Positions 16,800 through 25,712 of a DNA stretch of 64,000 nt are shown piece by piece; the stretch's first letter is position 1, and the number at the start of each line of letters is the position of its first letter. This DNA comes from F1-120-MAGs238 sp964484185 (GTDB lineage: Bacteria > Planctomycetota > Phycisphaerae > Phycisphaerales > UBA1924), in NCBI GenBank assembly GCA_964484185.1, contig CAZAEQ010000019.1, positions 1 to 64,000 on the forward strand. Reading direction: 5' to 3'. Both the position numbers and the translations under genes were made by a program. The notes beneath the pieces are model-generated. The model saw nothing but the letters and a program-made list of their open reading frames with translations. It ran no database searches and was not told the origin of the DNA.

Positions 16800-19067
16800 T
16801 TAGAGCATGACCATGATCACGATGATCGCGATCACGGCCAGGCCGCCGGCCATGCCGACGGCGTAGGTGTGCATTTGACCGGATTGAGATGGACGAACTG
16901 TGCCGCCGATGCTGCGGGGGAGCCAGCCGGCGAGATCGACGATTCCATCGACGATGAGTTTGTCGAACCAGTGGGCGATGTGGGAAACGGTGAGTAGAGG
17001 CAGGCGGACGACAGCGTTGTAGAACTCGTCAACGTACCACTTGTTCTGAGCCCACTTGCTGATGGGGCCAAGGTAAGGCAGGAGCTTGTCAGCGTTACTG
17101 GTTGCGGCAGTTGTGCGGCCGAGTTTGTGGAGGTAGAAGGCGATGCCGATGCCGACGATGCCAACGAATGAGGAGACGAACATCATCGCCGTGTGAGCAT
17201 CGAAACCAAAGAACAGGGAGTGTTCTGGCATCTTGCCATCGACGAGTGCGTACGCGGCGTTGCCACCGGTGTAGGCTGCGCTTGATGAACCGACCATGTG
17301 AGAGACCCAGCCGCCGTGGCCGCCGAGAGTGACGAGGGGAATGATGGCGAATGCTGCGATGGCGAGAGTTGCCAGGACCAGATTGATTGCGATGCCGGGC
17401 GGATGTGGGTGTGCCTCGTGATGCTCAGCTTCTGCTGCTGCTTCAGCTGTCGGGGCAGCGTGGGCGTGGGCATGATCGTGGCCATGCGCATCGTGTCCGT
17501 CATGTGCATGATCATCATGCGAGTGAACTTCATCGCCCATCTCGTAATGTGCAGGACCGACGAAGACGCGGAAGAAGACGCGGAAGGTGTAGTAGGCGGT
17601 GAGGCCGGCGGTGATCAGCAAAATCCAGCCGATGCCGTGTGTGAGCGGGTTTGCGAATGCATCGCCCAGGATCATGTCTTTCGACCAGAAGCCTGCGGTG
17701 ATGATCGGGAAGCCGGCGAGGTTAATGCAACCGACGAACATTGCGACGGTGACAACCTTCCAACCCGGCTGATGCCAGAGGCCGGAGAGTTTGCGGAGGT
17801 CGAGCTGACCTGCGAAGCCGTGCATGACTGCACCGCAGGACAAGAAGAGCATGGCTTTGAAGAAGGCGTGTGTAAAGACGTGGGCTGCGCCGCCGACGCT
17901 GGTGAGAACGCCAAGTCCGGCGAACATGTAGCCGAGCTGCGAGACCGTCGAATACGCCATGATGCGTTTGATGTCGAACTGAGCCATGCCAATGGTGGCG
18001 GCGAGCAACGCGGTCAATGCGCCAACCCATGCGACGATCGGGAGTGCCATCGTTGAGCAGAGGAAGAACGGGAACATGCGGGCGACGAGGAAGACGCCAG
18101 CGGTGACCATCGTTGCCGCGTGGACGAGGGCGGAGACTGGGGTCGGGCCTTCCATGGCGTCGGGGAGCCAGACGTAGAGCGGGAGCTGTGCAGACTTGCC
18201 GAATGCACCGATCATGAGGAGGATCGGAATGAGCTGGACGATGTCCGGAATCTTCGAGATTTCGCCAGCGGCGAGGTAGTGCATGTAAGGCTGAGCTGCG
18301 GTGAAGATTGTTCTGTATTCAATGGATCCAAAGTGGATGTACGTGAGCATGATGCCCAGGGCCAGGCCAAGGTCGCCGATGCGGTTGAGGATGAAGGCCT
18401 TCTTGGCGGCTTCGACTGCAGAGGGCTTCTTATAGAAGTAGCCAATCAGGAGATACGAGCAGAGGCCGACGCCTTCCCAGCCGAGATACAAGAGCAGAAG
18501 ATTATCGCCCATGACCAGGCAGGCCATGGAGAAGACGAAGAGGCTGAACGCCGCGAAAAAGCGGCAGTAGCCCATGCCGACATCGTGGGCCATGTATTCA
18601 CTGGCGTAGAGCGCAATCAATGTGCCCAGGCCGGTGACAAAGAGCATCCAGAGGAGCGTGAGAGAATCGATGTAGAGGCTGAAGTTGGCGATGAAGTTTT
18701 TGGCGCTCGGGGCGTCGCCGTATGAGTAGGTGATCCAGTCGAAGCCGTGAATGATCCAGGCGGTGCCTTCGGGAGCGGCGGCGTGTTTGAAGTAGAGGGT
18801 GAGTGTTGCGGCGAATGAAGCGGCGAGGCAGAGGACGGTGAGAACCGCTGGGAGCTTTGACTTGATCTTGAAGCAGGCGCACAGGCCGCAGAGAACGCAG
18901 GCGAGCAGTGGGAGGCCGACGATCGCGAGGGCGAAAGCCGGACCATCTGCAAACACGGTGGGCGCGATGGCGGCAGCGGCGTGTCCGCCGTCGTGAGCCG
19001 CCGCAGCGTGTGCAGGCTCAGAGATTCCTAAGAGCGATGGCAGAATGAGCGAGAGCGTGTCGGTCAC
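16800..19067 (-). CDS. nuoL: NADH-quinone oxidoreductase subunit L
   Basis: Largest antiporter-like subunit, about 755 residues, with the lateral helix expected at the C-terminus. Seen: LLLLYLGWEGVGLCSYLLIGYFY (helix-5 Glu), KSAQLPLYVWLPDAMEGPTPVSALVHAATMV split over the conserved helix 7-8 region, KRIMAYSTVSQLGYMFAGLG and HAFFKAMLFLSCG. A His/Asp-rich loop near two-thirds of the length (HDDHAHDGHDAHGHDHAHAH) is unusual and may bind metal. The GTG at 19067 was chosen because it follows GAGGA; a TTG at 19085 is an alternative. Confidence 0.95.
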   Translation of the reverse strand: MTDTLSLILPSLLGISEPAHAAAAHDGGHAAAAIAPTVFADGPAFALAIVGLPLLACVLCGLCACFKIKSKLPAVLTVLCLAASFAATLTLYFKHAAAPEGTAWIIHGFDWITYSYGDAPSAKNFIANFSLYIDSLTLLWMLFVTGLGTLIALYASEYMAHDVGMGYCRFFAAFSLFVFSMACLVMGDNLLLLYLGWEGVGLCSYLLIGYFYKKPSAVEAAKKAFILNRIGDLGLALGIMLTYIHFGSIEYRTIFTAAQPYMHYLAAGEISKIPDIVQLIPILLMIGAFGKSAQLPLYVWLPDAMEGPTPVSALVHAATMVTAGVFLVARMFPFFLCSTMALPIVAWVGALTALLAATIGMAQFDIKRIMAYSTVSQLGYMFAGLGVLTSVGGAAHVFTHAFFKAMLFLSCGAVMHGFAGQLDLRKLSGLWHQPGWKVVTVAMFVGCINLAGFPIITAGFWSKDMILGDAFANPLTHGIGWILLITAGLTAYYTFRVFFRVFVGPAHYEMGDEVHSHDDHAHDGHDAHGHDHAHAHAAPTAEAAAEAEHHEAHPHPPGIAINLVLATLAIAAFAIIPLVTLGGHGGWVSHMVGSSSAAYTGGNAAYALVDGKMPEHSLFFGFDAHTAMMFVSSFVGIVGIGIAFYLHKLGRTTAATSNADKLLPYLGPISKWAQNKWYVDEFYNAVVRLPLLTVSHIAHWFDKLIVDGIVDLAGWLPRSIGGTVRPSQSGQMHTYAVGMAGGLAVIAIIVIMVML

Positions 19068-19142
19068 TGTCTGGTCCTCACGCAATTTTGAAATGCGTCA
19101 TGAAGTTCGGAAACGGGTCAAGAAGGCAAAGTTCGCGGCGGT

Positions 19143-19517
19143 TCAGCCTTGAAGCTCTGTCCACTCCTCTGCATCCAGTGATTCTTTCTTTCTAAAGAGG
19201 AGAACAACCAGTGCAAGCGCCATCGCGGCTTCTGCCGCGGCGACGGTGATGAGGACAATGGTGAAAGTTTCGCCGCTGCGATTGAGCCAGTAGCGGCTGA
19301 ACGCGATGAACGCGATTCCGGCGGCTTGGAACATCAGGTCGGTGCAGAGGAACATGATGATCAAGTTGCGGCGGGTGAGGAAGCCGACCAGGCCGATCGT
19401 GAACATGGCACACGCGACGAACAAGTAGTGAGCGAGCGTGATGCCTTCAAGAGGGGTGTCTGAGCCGACCTGCCCAATAACTGCGGAGAGAAGTTCGATT
19501 GCGTTGAGGTGATTCAC
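19143..19517 (-). CDS. nuoK: NADH-quinone oxidoreductase subunit K
   Basis: Small three-helix subunit of complex I, 124 residues (usually about 100; the extra residues are N-terminal). Helix 1 ITLAHYLFVACAMFTIGLVGF, the RRNLIIMF loop, helix 2 and helix 3 VLITVAAAEAAMALALVVLLF align with the family. The helix-3 glutamate (AAAEA) is kept. The helix-2 glutamate, normally in LE(I/L)M, is aspartate here (CTDLMFQAA). The ATG overlaps the nuoJ stop by 4 bp, so translation is coupled. Confidence 0.95.
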   Translation of the reverse strand: MNHLNAIELLSAVIGQVGSDTPLEGITLAHYLFVACAMFTIGLVGFLTRRNLIIMFLCTDLMFQAAGIAFIAFSRYWLNRSGETFTIVLITVAAAEAAMALALVVLLFRKKESLDAEEWTELQG

Positions 19518-20506
19518 AGCTTGGCGACCTCCTCGTGCAGGTTGCGAGCCTGGGACTGTTTGGCCTCTTCATCTATCTCGACCTGCTTGCGGCTGAGAAC
19601 TACTGCGCCGAGCATCGCCATGAGGAGCAGGACGCCGGCGATTTCGATGATGCCGGGGTGCTCGCGAAGGAGGGAGAAACCAAGACCTTCAGCGTTCTGG
19701 GTTGAGAGCGATTCCTCGAGACCCTTGGGCCACTTGTCCTTGGTGATTTCGCGATCGCCAGCGGGGCCAGTGACTTTCACAATGCCGGTTGCTGCATCAA
19801 TCTCGGCGGCGCGACTGTGCCCTGAACCGGTGTATGCGACTTTTTCATCTTTGTTGATGAGGCCAACGCGGCGGAATTCCTTTTCGACTTTCAGGGGGAG
19901 GTGTTCAATCACTGAGGCGGAAGCTGAAACGGTTGGTGCTGCGGGGAGCTGACCTACGCCGCGGAAGCTGAGCGTGAGCAGTGCGGCAAGGACAGCAAAT
20001 GCGGCAACGGTCGCGGCGATGGGTTCGCGGCTTTGGGTGTCGTACCCGGCCAGACCTTGTTCGACGCCTTCGCGGCCGGATTGGCTGGCGAGCATGATGA
20101 CGAAGAGGTATGTAATAAGGATGGCACCGGCGTAGACGATGACGAGTGCGAACGCCATGAATTCAGCAGAGAGGATCAGGAAGATGCCAGCGGTAGACAG
20201 GATTGTCAGAATGAAGTAGAGGGCGGCGTAGACGGGGCGGGAATGGGTGACCATTCGCAGGGCGGAGCCAATGGCGGCCGCCGAAAAGACATAGAAGAAG
20301 ACGTTGGGGAGTTTGACGCCGGAATTGACCGACTTGAATCCCAAGAAAAGAATCAGCAATCCGGCTGCAAGTCCGGCGAGGATTGCCCCAAAGATCTGCG
20401 GATTGACGCCGCGCCGTGGCAGCGCGAGGCTTACCCCGACTGCTCCAAGGGCGACAAGGGAAAACAAGATGAACGGGTTGACGATAAGGTCCAACCGATC
20501 TCCCAT
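19514..20506 (-). CDS. nuoJ: NADH-quinone oxidoreductase subunit J
   Basis: Membrane subunit of complex I, about 330 residues against a usual 165-200. The first four helices and the conserved EFMAFALVIVYAGAILITYLFVIML segment match NuoJ. Between helices 4 and 5 lies a hydrophilic insertion of roughly 90 residues (about 210-300), and helix 5 (GIIEIAGVLLLMAMLGAVVL) follows. The ATG at 20506 fits the family start; a TTG at 20551 preceded by AAGGAG is a real alternative. This is the first nuo gene here; nuoA-I are absent and the upstream gene pgsA is divergent. Confidence 0.93.
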   Translation of the reverse strand: MGDRLDLIVNPFILFSLVALGAVGVSLALPRRGVNPQIFGAILAGLAAGLLILFLGFKSVNSGVKLPNVFFYVFSAAAIGSALRMVTHSRPVYAALYFILTILSTAGIFLILSAEFMAFALVIVYAGAILITYLFVIMLASQSGREGVEQGLAGYDTQSREPIAATVAAFAVLAALLTLSFRGVGQLPAAPTVSASASVIEHLPLKVEKEFRRVGLINKDEKVAYTGSGHSRAAEIDAATGIVKVTGPAGDREITKDKWPKGLEESLSTQNAEGLGFSLLREHPGIIEIAGVLLLMAMLGAVVLSRKQVEIDEEAKQSQARNLHEEVAKL

Positions 20507-20708
20507 ACGTGAAAACAGGGAAACTTGACTTCTCGCGCGGCGAGAACCCAAGCTCTCCTTCGGGTCCGACAGACTCTGGGCCAGTGCTCAGAGGTCCGGA
20601 GGATAGTGACTGTGAGGGGAACGTTCAACTTTCGCAATCGGTTCTCGCAGGGGTTCTGCGACGTACCATGAGTGCGTGTCGGTTGTCTCACCCATCCCGG
20701 CTGGACCT

Positions 20709-21398
20709 ATGAACGCATCTGTTGCGCCTATCCCGGCTTGGAAACGTGCACTTCCAAACGTGTTGACTGGCGGCCGGCTTGTTCTCGCATGCACTTTTGT
20801 GGTCGTGTTGCAGCGATGGAAGCCGATGACCGTGCCATTGACACAACCAGATTGGGTGCTTCTTACTGCGACAATCATGTTTGTAGTGGCCGCGCTAACG
20901 GATTTTGTTGATGGACATTTGGCGCGGGCGTGGAACGCAACTTCGAAATTTGGCCGCGTAATGGACCCTTTTGCGGACAAAGTGCTGGTGCTGGGAGCGT
21001 TTATTCTGCTTACAGGCCCGGATTTTACGAGCGAACGAACCATTGATCCTGCGGCACTGAAGTTTCATATTACTGGTGTTGAACCCTGGATGGTGGTGAT
21101 CATCCTTGCTCGTGAGCTGCTTGTGACTTCACTTCGAAGCATGGTTGAATCTACAGGCGAGCCATTTGGGGCCAATATCTGGGGGAAACTCAAGATGGTG
21201 GTTCAATCGGTCACTGCGCCAGCGATCATTCTTATGGTTGCCATTACCGATGTTCGACCGGGCACGACTGGCAGAATTGTGGTGCTCGCTGCAGCGTGGA
21301 CGGCGGTCATTGTTACTGCCGTATCCGCCGTTCCATATATCACGCGAGCGATAGCGGCAGCGAAGGCGAGCGTTGGTCGTGAAAAGGGCGATGCATGA
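20709..21398 (+). CDS. pgsA: CDP-diacylglycerol-glycerol-3-phosphate 3-phosphatidyltransferase
   Basis: Makes phosphatidylglycerol phosphate from CDP-diacylglycerol and glycerol 3-phosphate at the inner membrane. The 229-residue product carries the full CDP-alcohol phosphotransferase motif, D-G-x2-A-R-x8-G-x3-D-x3-D (from DGHLARAW through GRVMDPFADK), and several membrane helices. The N-terminal ALPNVLTGGRLVLA matches PgsA. The ATG at 20709 was chosen; a GTG at 20676 is also in frame. It overlaps the next gene, which removes the phosphate, by 4 bp. Confidence 0.93.
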   Translation: MNASVAPIPAWKRALPNVLTGGRLVLACTFVVVLQRWKPMTVPLTQPDWVLLTATIMFVVAALTDFVDGHLARAWNATSKFGRVMDPFADKVLVLGAFILLTGPDFTSERTIDPAALKFHITGVEPWMVVIILARELLVTSLRSMVESTGEPFGANIWGKLKMVVQSVTAPAIILMVAITDVRPGTTGRIVVLAAAWTAVIVTAVSAVPYITRAIAAAKASVGREKGDA

Positions 21399-21895
21399 TT
21401 CGGGCTCCGCGCGCGATTACTACGTATGGATTGGGCTACATGCGACCGTTCCCCGGAACCTGGGGGTCGCTTCCACCGTGTGTTGTAGCAGCGATCTTGA
21501 TACTGATTCATGCGGGTCCGGGGCAGGCACCTTGGGTCTGGTACCCAATACTGATTGCGTTTATTGTCTATTTTTCGGTGGCGTGCATTCGGCAGGGTGA
21601 GCATGCCGAAGCTCATTTTTGTAAGAAGGATCCATCGCAGGTCGTTGCGGATGAGACAGCGGGCCAGGCACTTGCACTTTTGTTTGTCCCCCCGAGCGCG
21701 TTGTTCAGCAATTTACAGGGTCTGACGATTGTGTTTGCGGCATTTGTGCTCTTTCGGCTGTGGGACATTATTAAGCCTTGGCCGATTTCACAGATTCAGA
21801 CGGTTCCGGGCGGGTGGGGAATCCTTTTGGACGATCTGCTTGCTGGATTCGGGGCTGGAATTATGCTTTTGTTTGGTATTGTTGTATTCGCCTGA
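21395..21895 (+). CDS. pgpA: phosphatidylglycerophosphatase A
   Basis: Dephosphorylates phosphatidylglycerol phosphate to phosphatidylglycerol. 166 residues, with ATYGLGYM-like and PGTWGSL segments near the N-terminus (ITTYGLGYMRPFPGTWGSL), the acidic VVADETAGQ motif, and FRLWDIIKPWPI, all typical of PgpA, plus four membrane helices. The ATG overlaps the pgsA stop (ATGA), and the two enzymes act one after the other, so the pair is a functional operon. Confidence 0.93.
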   Translation: MIRAPRAITTYGLGYMRPFPGTWGSLPPCVVAAILILIHAGPGQAPWVWYPILIAFIVYFSVACIRQGEHAEAHFCKKDPSQVVADETAGQALALLFVPPSALFSNLQGLTIVFAAFVLFRLWDIIKPWPISQIQTVPGGWGILLDDLLAGFGAGIMLLFGIVVFA

Positions 21896-22000
21896 AAATT
21901 GAGGTTGCAACTTTCTCAGGAATGGTTCAAATTGGGCAATGCCAAGGAGCCCAAATCGTTGAACTTACTCATCCGATGCGCGAAAAGTCGAAAGGAAGGT

Positions 22001-22678
22001 ATGAATTCTGTTCGACAGTCAAATAATGCTCGACCTGGTCACACGGCAGGTGGGTTCACACTCATTGAGCTTCTGGTCACCATTTCAATCATCGCGCTCT
22101 TGATGGGTATTTTGCTGCCCGTGATCCCGCGTGCTCGCGATCTGGGTCGCATGGCCGGTTGCGGAGCTCGGTTGCGGAGCGTTGGTCAGGCGATCACGCT
22201 GTATATCAACAACAACAAAGATGCATTCCCGATTGCCAATTACATGCCGCCACCGTGGCTTTCAAATCCACTGGTGACCGAGCCGCCGCTATATGAAGCC
22301 CTTGAACCATACTTTGAAGGGCAAGAAGGCTATCGGTGTCCGGGTGACAAGGTGGTGTATTACACCGACTATGACGATCCGGCGGCACCGGGCACTCGCA
22401 AGATTTGCGGCATGAGTTACACGTACATCACCGCTCTCAACGGGAAGAAGTTTGAAGATTCATTCTTCATGAAGCGCTTAAAGCTCACGCCATCGGATTG
22501 TCCGATTGTGTACGACTGCGATGGCTACCCGATGGAAACGCAGGATGGACGCGTGATCCTGGTGAACTGGTTCCATTCGAAGCGCAACACAGTTTTTGCT
22601 GATGGTCACGTCGGCCCGATCGAAGGACCTCCGGCGCGGCCTCCCGAGCAGCCACCTCAACCGCCGGGCGGCGGGTGA
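22001..22678 (+). CDS. type IV prepilin-like protein with planctomycete C-terminal signature
   Basis: A 225-residue pseudopilin-like protein. A short basic leader ends at G-G and is followed by FTLIELLVTISIIALLMGILL, the prepilin peptidase cleavage and methylation motif. The body has Cys-containing and Tyr-rich stretches (YRCPGDKVVYYTDY). Near the end, RNTVFADGHVGPIEG matches the H/F-x-DG signature of planctomycete prepilin-like proteins. It ends in a Pro-rich tail. The ATG at 22001 follows AAGGAAGGT directly; the upstream extension to 21899 has no family match. Probably exported and assembled by a type II/IV-like system encoded elsewhere. Confidence 0.88.
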   Translation: MNSVRQSNNARPGHTAGGFTLIELLVTISIIALLMGILLPVIPRARDLGRMAGCGARLRSVGQAITLYINNNKDAFPIANYMPPPWLSNPLVTEPPLYEALEPYFEGQEGYRCPGDKVVYYTDYDDPAAPGTRKICGMSYTYITALNGKKFEDSFFMKRLKLTPSDCPIVYDCDGYPMETQDGRVILVNWFHSKRNTVFADGHVGPIEGPPARPPEQPPQPPGGG

Positions 22679-22727
22679 GTTTTCACGCTACCGAACCGAT
22701 ACGTATTTGACTTGAAGGATATTAATA

Positions 22728-23501
22728 ATGACTACGAATTCTCACAAACTTGATACGAATTCCATCCTTGATGGAATCAATGTGGCCGCGCCAAAGAAGG
22801 CTGCTCCATCGGCGTGGGCCAAGATGCGATCGAACAGTGTTTCGCTGGATTCAATTGAATGGACGCCAAAGCGGAAGAAGATCGCTGCGGTTGCATTCTG
22901 CCTGTTCTCGCTGTGCGGGCTTGGCCTCGGTGCGTGGCTCATGATTCGCATGCAGCCACCGGGACTTCCTCAGACCGCTGAAGAAGCGATGGCGGTCATG
23001 AAGTCGGCGAAGTTTGAGCAACTCGACACGTTGCAGAAGGAAGAGTACCTCAACGAAGCCAACAAGCTCATGGCAAGCATGCCGTGGGAAGAACGCCGCG
23101 AACTCTTCCAGAATGATCGCGAGACCATGGAAAAACTCATGGAACGCAATATGGAAGAAATGGCGAAGAAGTTCGCACGTGGCGAGCAGCCAGAATTCCC
23201 GTTTGGCGGGCCACGCGGAGATCGTCCGCAAGGGGAGCGTCCGACGGGCGAGCGTCCAGAGCGCGGTCCACGTCCTGATGGCGCTGGTGGCGGCGGTACG
23301 GGCGGTGGAGGTGGAGCAGGCGGCGGTGGTGGAGGTGGGGGTGGACCTGGTGGCGGCGGCCGCGGCGACCCAAACGCGCGGCGTGATGCGGGAGAACGGC
23401 GTATGGCCGAACGCGTCGCCAAGGGCAATCCACAGTCTAACGGACTGATGGGACAAATGCGGCAGGCCATGCAGCAGGCTCGTCAGGGCGGCCCGCGGTA
23501 A
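22728..23501 (+). CDS. single-pass membrane protein with Gly-rich region
   Basis: A 257-residue protein of unknown function. A cytosolic N-terminal region (1-48) is followed by one membrane helix (about 50-72, IAAVAFCLFSLCGLGLGAWLM), a helical acidic/basic segment (about 80-150, with QKEEYLNEANKLMASMPWEE), a Pro/Arg/Gly repeat region (RGDRPQGERPTGERPERGPR) and a polyglycine run (about 186-210). It lies 49 bp after the prepilin gene and a GAAGG motif precedes its ATG, so both probably share a transcript ended by the terminator at 23526. Confidence 0.8.
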   Translation: MTTNSHKLDTNSILDGINVAAPKKAAPSAWAKMRSNSVSLDSIEWTPKRKKIAAVAFCLFSLCGLGLGAWLMIRMQPPGLPQTAEEAMAVMKSAKFEQLDTLQKEEYLNEANKLMASMPWEERRELFQNDRETMEKLMERNMEEMAKKFARGEQPEFPFGGPRGDRPQGERPTGERPERGPRPDGAGGGGTGGGGGAGGGGGGGGGPGGGGRGDPNARRDAGERRMAERVAKGNPQSNGLMGQMRQAMQQARQGGPR

Positions 23502-23525
23502 GTCAAAACTCTGATCTTTAATATT

Positions 23526-23556
23526 GCACGGACCCAATCGGGTCCGTGCTTTTTTT
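23526..23556 (+). terminator. rho-independent terminator
   Basis: GCACGGACCC (23526-23535), loop AATC, GGGTCCGTGC (23540-23549), then seven T. A 10-bp perfect stem with a T-tract, 24 bp after the Gly-rich membrane protein gene. Confidence 0.92.
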
Positions 23557-23584
23557 GTGTGCCCGATGACTGCAACAATGGGCA

Positions 23585-24334
23585 ATGCCAATTGCCATCA
23601 TGGCCGCCATGCCTGAAGAAATCGATGCATTGAAACCATTCATGAGAGCAGCGCGATTGACAAAGCGTGCGGGCAGGGAGTTTTTTCATGGCGACCTGTT
23701 TGGAAGGGAAGCGATCATTGTTTTCTCGCGCTGGGGCAAGGTGGCTTCGGCATCGACCGCAACTGAATTGATTCACTCTTTCAGTGTGACTTCGATCGTT
23801 CTTATCGGGATCGCGGGGAGCGTGAGCGACCTTGGCGCTGGCGACATGGTGGTTGCGACTGATTGCGTGCAGCACGACCTGGACCCTCGACCGTTTTTTC
23901 CTGTGACGCAGGTTCCCATGCTTGGGATCAGTGCACTACCGACTGATGACTTGCTGCGCGGATCGCTTATGGCGGCATGTCAGAGCGCGGCTGCTGAAAG
24001 TCGTGAGTGGCTCGAGGATTTACTTCGCAGTTCTGCGGGCATTACGCGGCCGGGCGTGAAGGCTGGGCGAATGGCGACTGGTGATCAGGTTGTTTCAACA
24101 GAGGCTCAGCGGGCGCAGGTTCTTGAACGGGCCCCGGGATCGCTTTGTGTTGACATGGAATCTGCGGCGGTGGCACAGGTTGCTTACGAGCACTCAGTTC
24201 CATTTGGGTGCGTGCGGGTTATTTCTGATGGCGCGGATGAGCGAATCGCACATACTGTCGCGCCATTTCTTGGAGGGCTCGCATCGGCGTACACCGTTGC
24301 TATTGTCCGCAAATGGCTGACCAGCAACAGTTAA
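23585..24334 (+). CDS. mtnN: 5'-methylthioadenosine/S-adenosylhomocysteine nucleosidase family
   Basis: A 249-residue PNP/UDP-phosphorylase-superfamily nucleosidase. It begins PIAIMAAMPEEIDAL like MTA/SAH nucleosidases, has VLIGIAGSV (ribose/phosphate site), VDMESAAVAQVA (the ME(S/G)AA substrate motif) and RVISDGAD with the catalytic aspartate. It would hydrolyse methylthioadenosine or S-adenosylhomocysteine in the cytosol. Futalosine hydrolase (MqnB) is a close relative and cannot be excluded, as many planctomycetes make menaquinone by that route. The end overlaps the permease gene by 22 bp. Confidence 0.82.
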   Translation: MPIAIMAAMPEEIDALKPFMRAARLTKRAGREFFHGDLFGREAIIVFSRWGKVASASTATELIHSFSVTSIVLIGIAGSVSDLGAGDMVVATDCVQHDLDPRPFFPVTQVPMLGISALPTDDLLRGSLMAACQSAAAESREWLEDLLRSSAGITRPGVKAGRMATGDQVVSTEAQRAQVLERAPGSLCVDMESAAVAQVAYEHSVPFGCVRVISDGADERIAHTVAPFLGGLASAYTVAIVRKWLTSNS

Positions 24335-25662
24335 GTGCGCCAAGTAGAGACCTGCCGCGAACCGTGGGGTTCTGGGGCGGGATCGCGGTGATGATGGGCG
24401 TCATTATCGGGAATGGAATTTTTGCCCAGCCGACGGTTATTGCCAAGTATCTTTCGGATCCGTGGCTGGTGCTGGCATTCTGGACCGTGGGCGGCGCGAT
24501 TGCGCTGTGTGGGGCGTTGACCTTTGCCGAGCTCATCGCGATGTTTCCAAACTCGGGCGGGATCTATGTGTTTATCCGCGAGGGCTATGGGCGACCGTTT
24601 GCGTTTGTGTTTGGCTGGACGTATCTGTTGATCGTGAAGCCATCGGCCGCGGCGGGAATTGCGGTTTTTCTGGGCACAAACGTGAATCGACTTTTTGGAG
24701 TGGATTGGAACGTTCAGCTACAGACTGTTGTTGTGCTGTTTGTGCTTACGCTGGTCAATGTGCTGGGAACGAAACTGGGGACAGGCGTGGCGATGCTGCT
24801 CACGTCGATCAAGTTTGGCGCTCTTGCGCTGATTGTTGTGCTTGCGCTGGTGATGGGGAAGGGGAGCGTTGCCAATTTCGAGGCGTTGCCAGCGACGACT
24901 TCCTTATGGACCGCGATTGTTCCGGTGATGGCGGCGGTGATGTGGACGTATGACGGGTGGTCGGATGTGGGAGCGATTGCGGGAGAAATCAAGAACCCGC
25001 AGAAGACGCTGCCGCGCATATTTCTGACGGGGACGATTGCGATTACTGCACTGTATCTGGCGGTGAATGCGGTGTACCTGTGGATGATTCCGTTGTCTGA
25101 ACAGGCGCAAGTGTCAACGCTGGCGACAACTGTCATGGAGATGTTGCTTGGTCCACAAGGAGCGGCGGCGGTTACGGCACTTGTCGTCATCTCGGTCCTG
25201 GGCAGCACGCAATCTTCAATCATGACGGGCGCGCGTGTGACATATCAGCAGTCACGGGATGGATTGCTGTTTGCGTGGCTTGGGACTGTACATTCTCGAT
25301 TTCAGACTCCGGCGGTTGGGCTTTGGGTTCAGTGCGTGCTTTCGTGTGCCGCCGTGCTGGTGCTTGAGTCGTTTGAGAGACTTACGAGTACGTTCACTTT
25401 CACGATGTGGATTTTCTATGGCCTTGCGGGCAGCGTGATTTTCATTCTGCGCGTGAAGCGCAAGGATGCGACGCGGCCGTTTCGGTGTGTTGGATATCCG
25501 ATCGTGCCGGCGATTTTCGTGGCGTCAGCAATTTTCATGACGGTTTTGAGCATCAAGGTGAATCCGATTGGGACGCTGCCATGGGTGGGCGTGCTTGCGG
25601 CGGGCTTCCCGGTTTATGCAATCTGGAATAGTGTGCGCAACAGAAACCAGCTGCAAAAATAA
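24313..25662 (+). CDS. APC-family amino acid permease
   Basis: A 449-residue transporter with about 12 membrane helices. The family helix-1 motif is clear (MMGVIIGNGIFAQP), followed by GGAIALCGALTFAELIAMFPNSGGIYVFIREGYG, typical of amino acid/polyamine antiporters of the APC superfamily (LAT-like). Loop 5-6 has WTYDGWSDVGAIAGEIKNPQKTLPR, the hallmark of this group. Substrate unknown. The ATG at 24313 lies inside the previous gene's end, so the two are probably translationally coupled. Confidence 0.9.
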   Translation: MADQQQLSAPSRDLPRTVGFWGGIAVMMGVIIGNGIFAQPTVIAKYLSDPWLVLAFWTVGGAIALCGALTFAELIAMFPNSGGIYVFIREGYGRPFAFVFGWTYLLIVKPSAAAGIAVFLGTNVNRLFGVDWNVQLQTVVVLFVLTLVNVLGTKLGTGVAMLLTSIKFGALALIVVLALVMGKGSVANFEALPATTSLWTAIVPVMAAVMWTYDGWSDVGAIAGEIKNPQKTLPRIFLTGTIAITALYLAVNAVYLWMIPLSEQAQVSTLATTVMEMLLGPQGAAAVTALVVISVLGSTQSSIMTGARVTYQQSRDGLLFAWLGTVHSRFQTPAVGLWVQCVLSCAAVLVLESFERLTSTFTFTMWIFYGLAGSVIFILRVKRKDATRPFRCVGYPIVPAIFVASAIFMTVLSIKVNPIGTLPWVGVLAAGFPVYAIWNSVRNRNQLQK

Positions 25663-25691
25663 AGCGACCCGCGCTGAGGCACGGGTCGCTT
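25662..25691 (-). terminator. terminator for the yceI-like gene
   Basis: AAGCGACCCG (25662-25671) pairs with CGGGTCGCTT (25682-25691). On the minus strand the stem is followed by TATTTTTG, a T-rich tract, so it best serves the yceI-like gene. It overlaps the end of the convergent permease gene, where its plus-strand side lacks a T-tract. Confidence 0.75.
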
Positions 25692-25712
25692 GAAAGTCAA
25701 AATCAGTAGTGT

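Noticed and set aside
23280..23360. Polyglycine codon run as a mobile or expanded repeat
   Set aside because: Codons vary (GGC, GGT, GGA, GGG), so it looks like a selected flexible linker and not a simple repeat.
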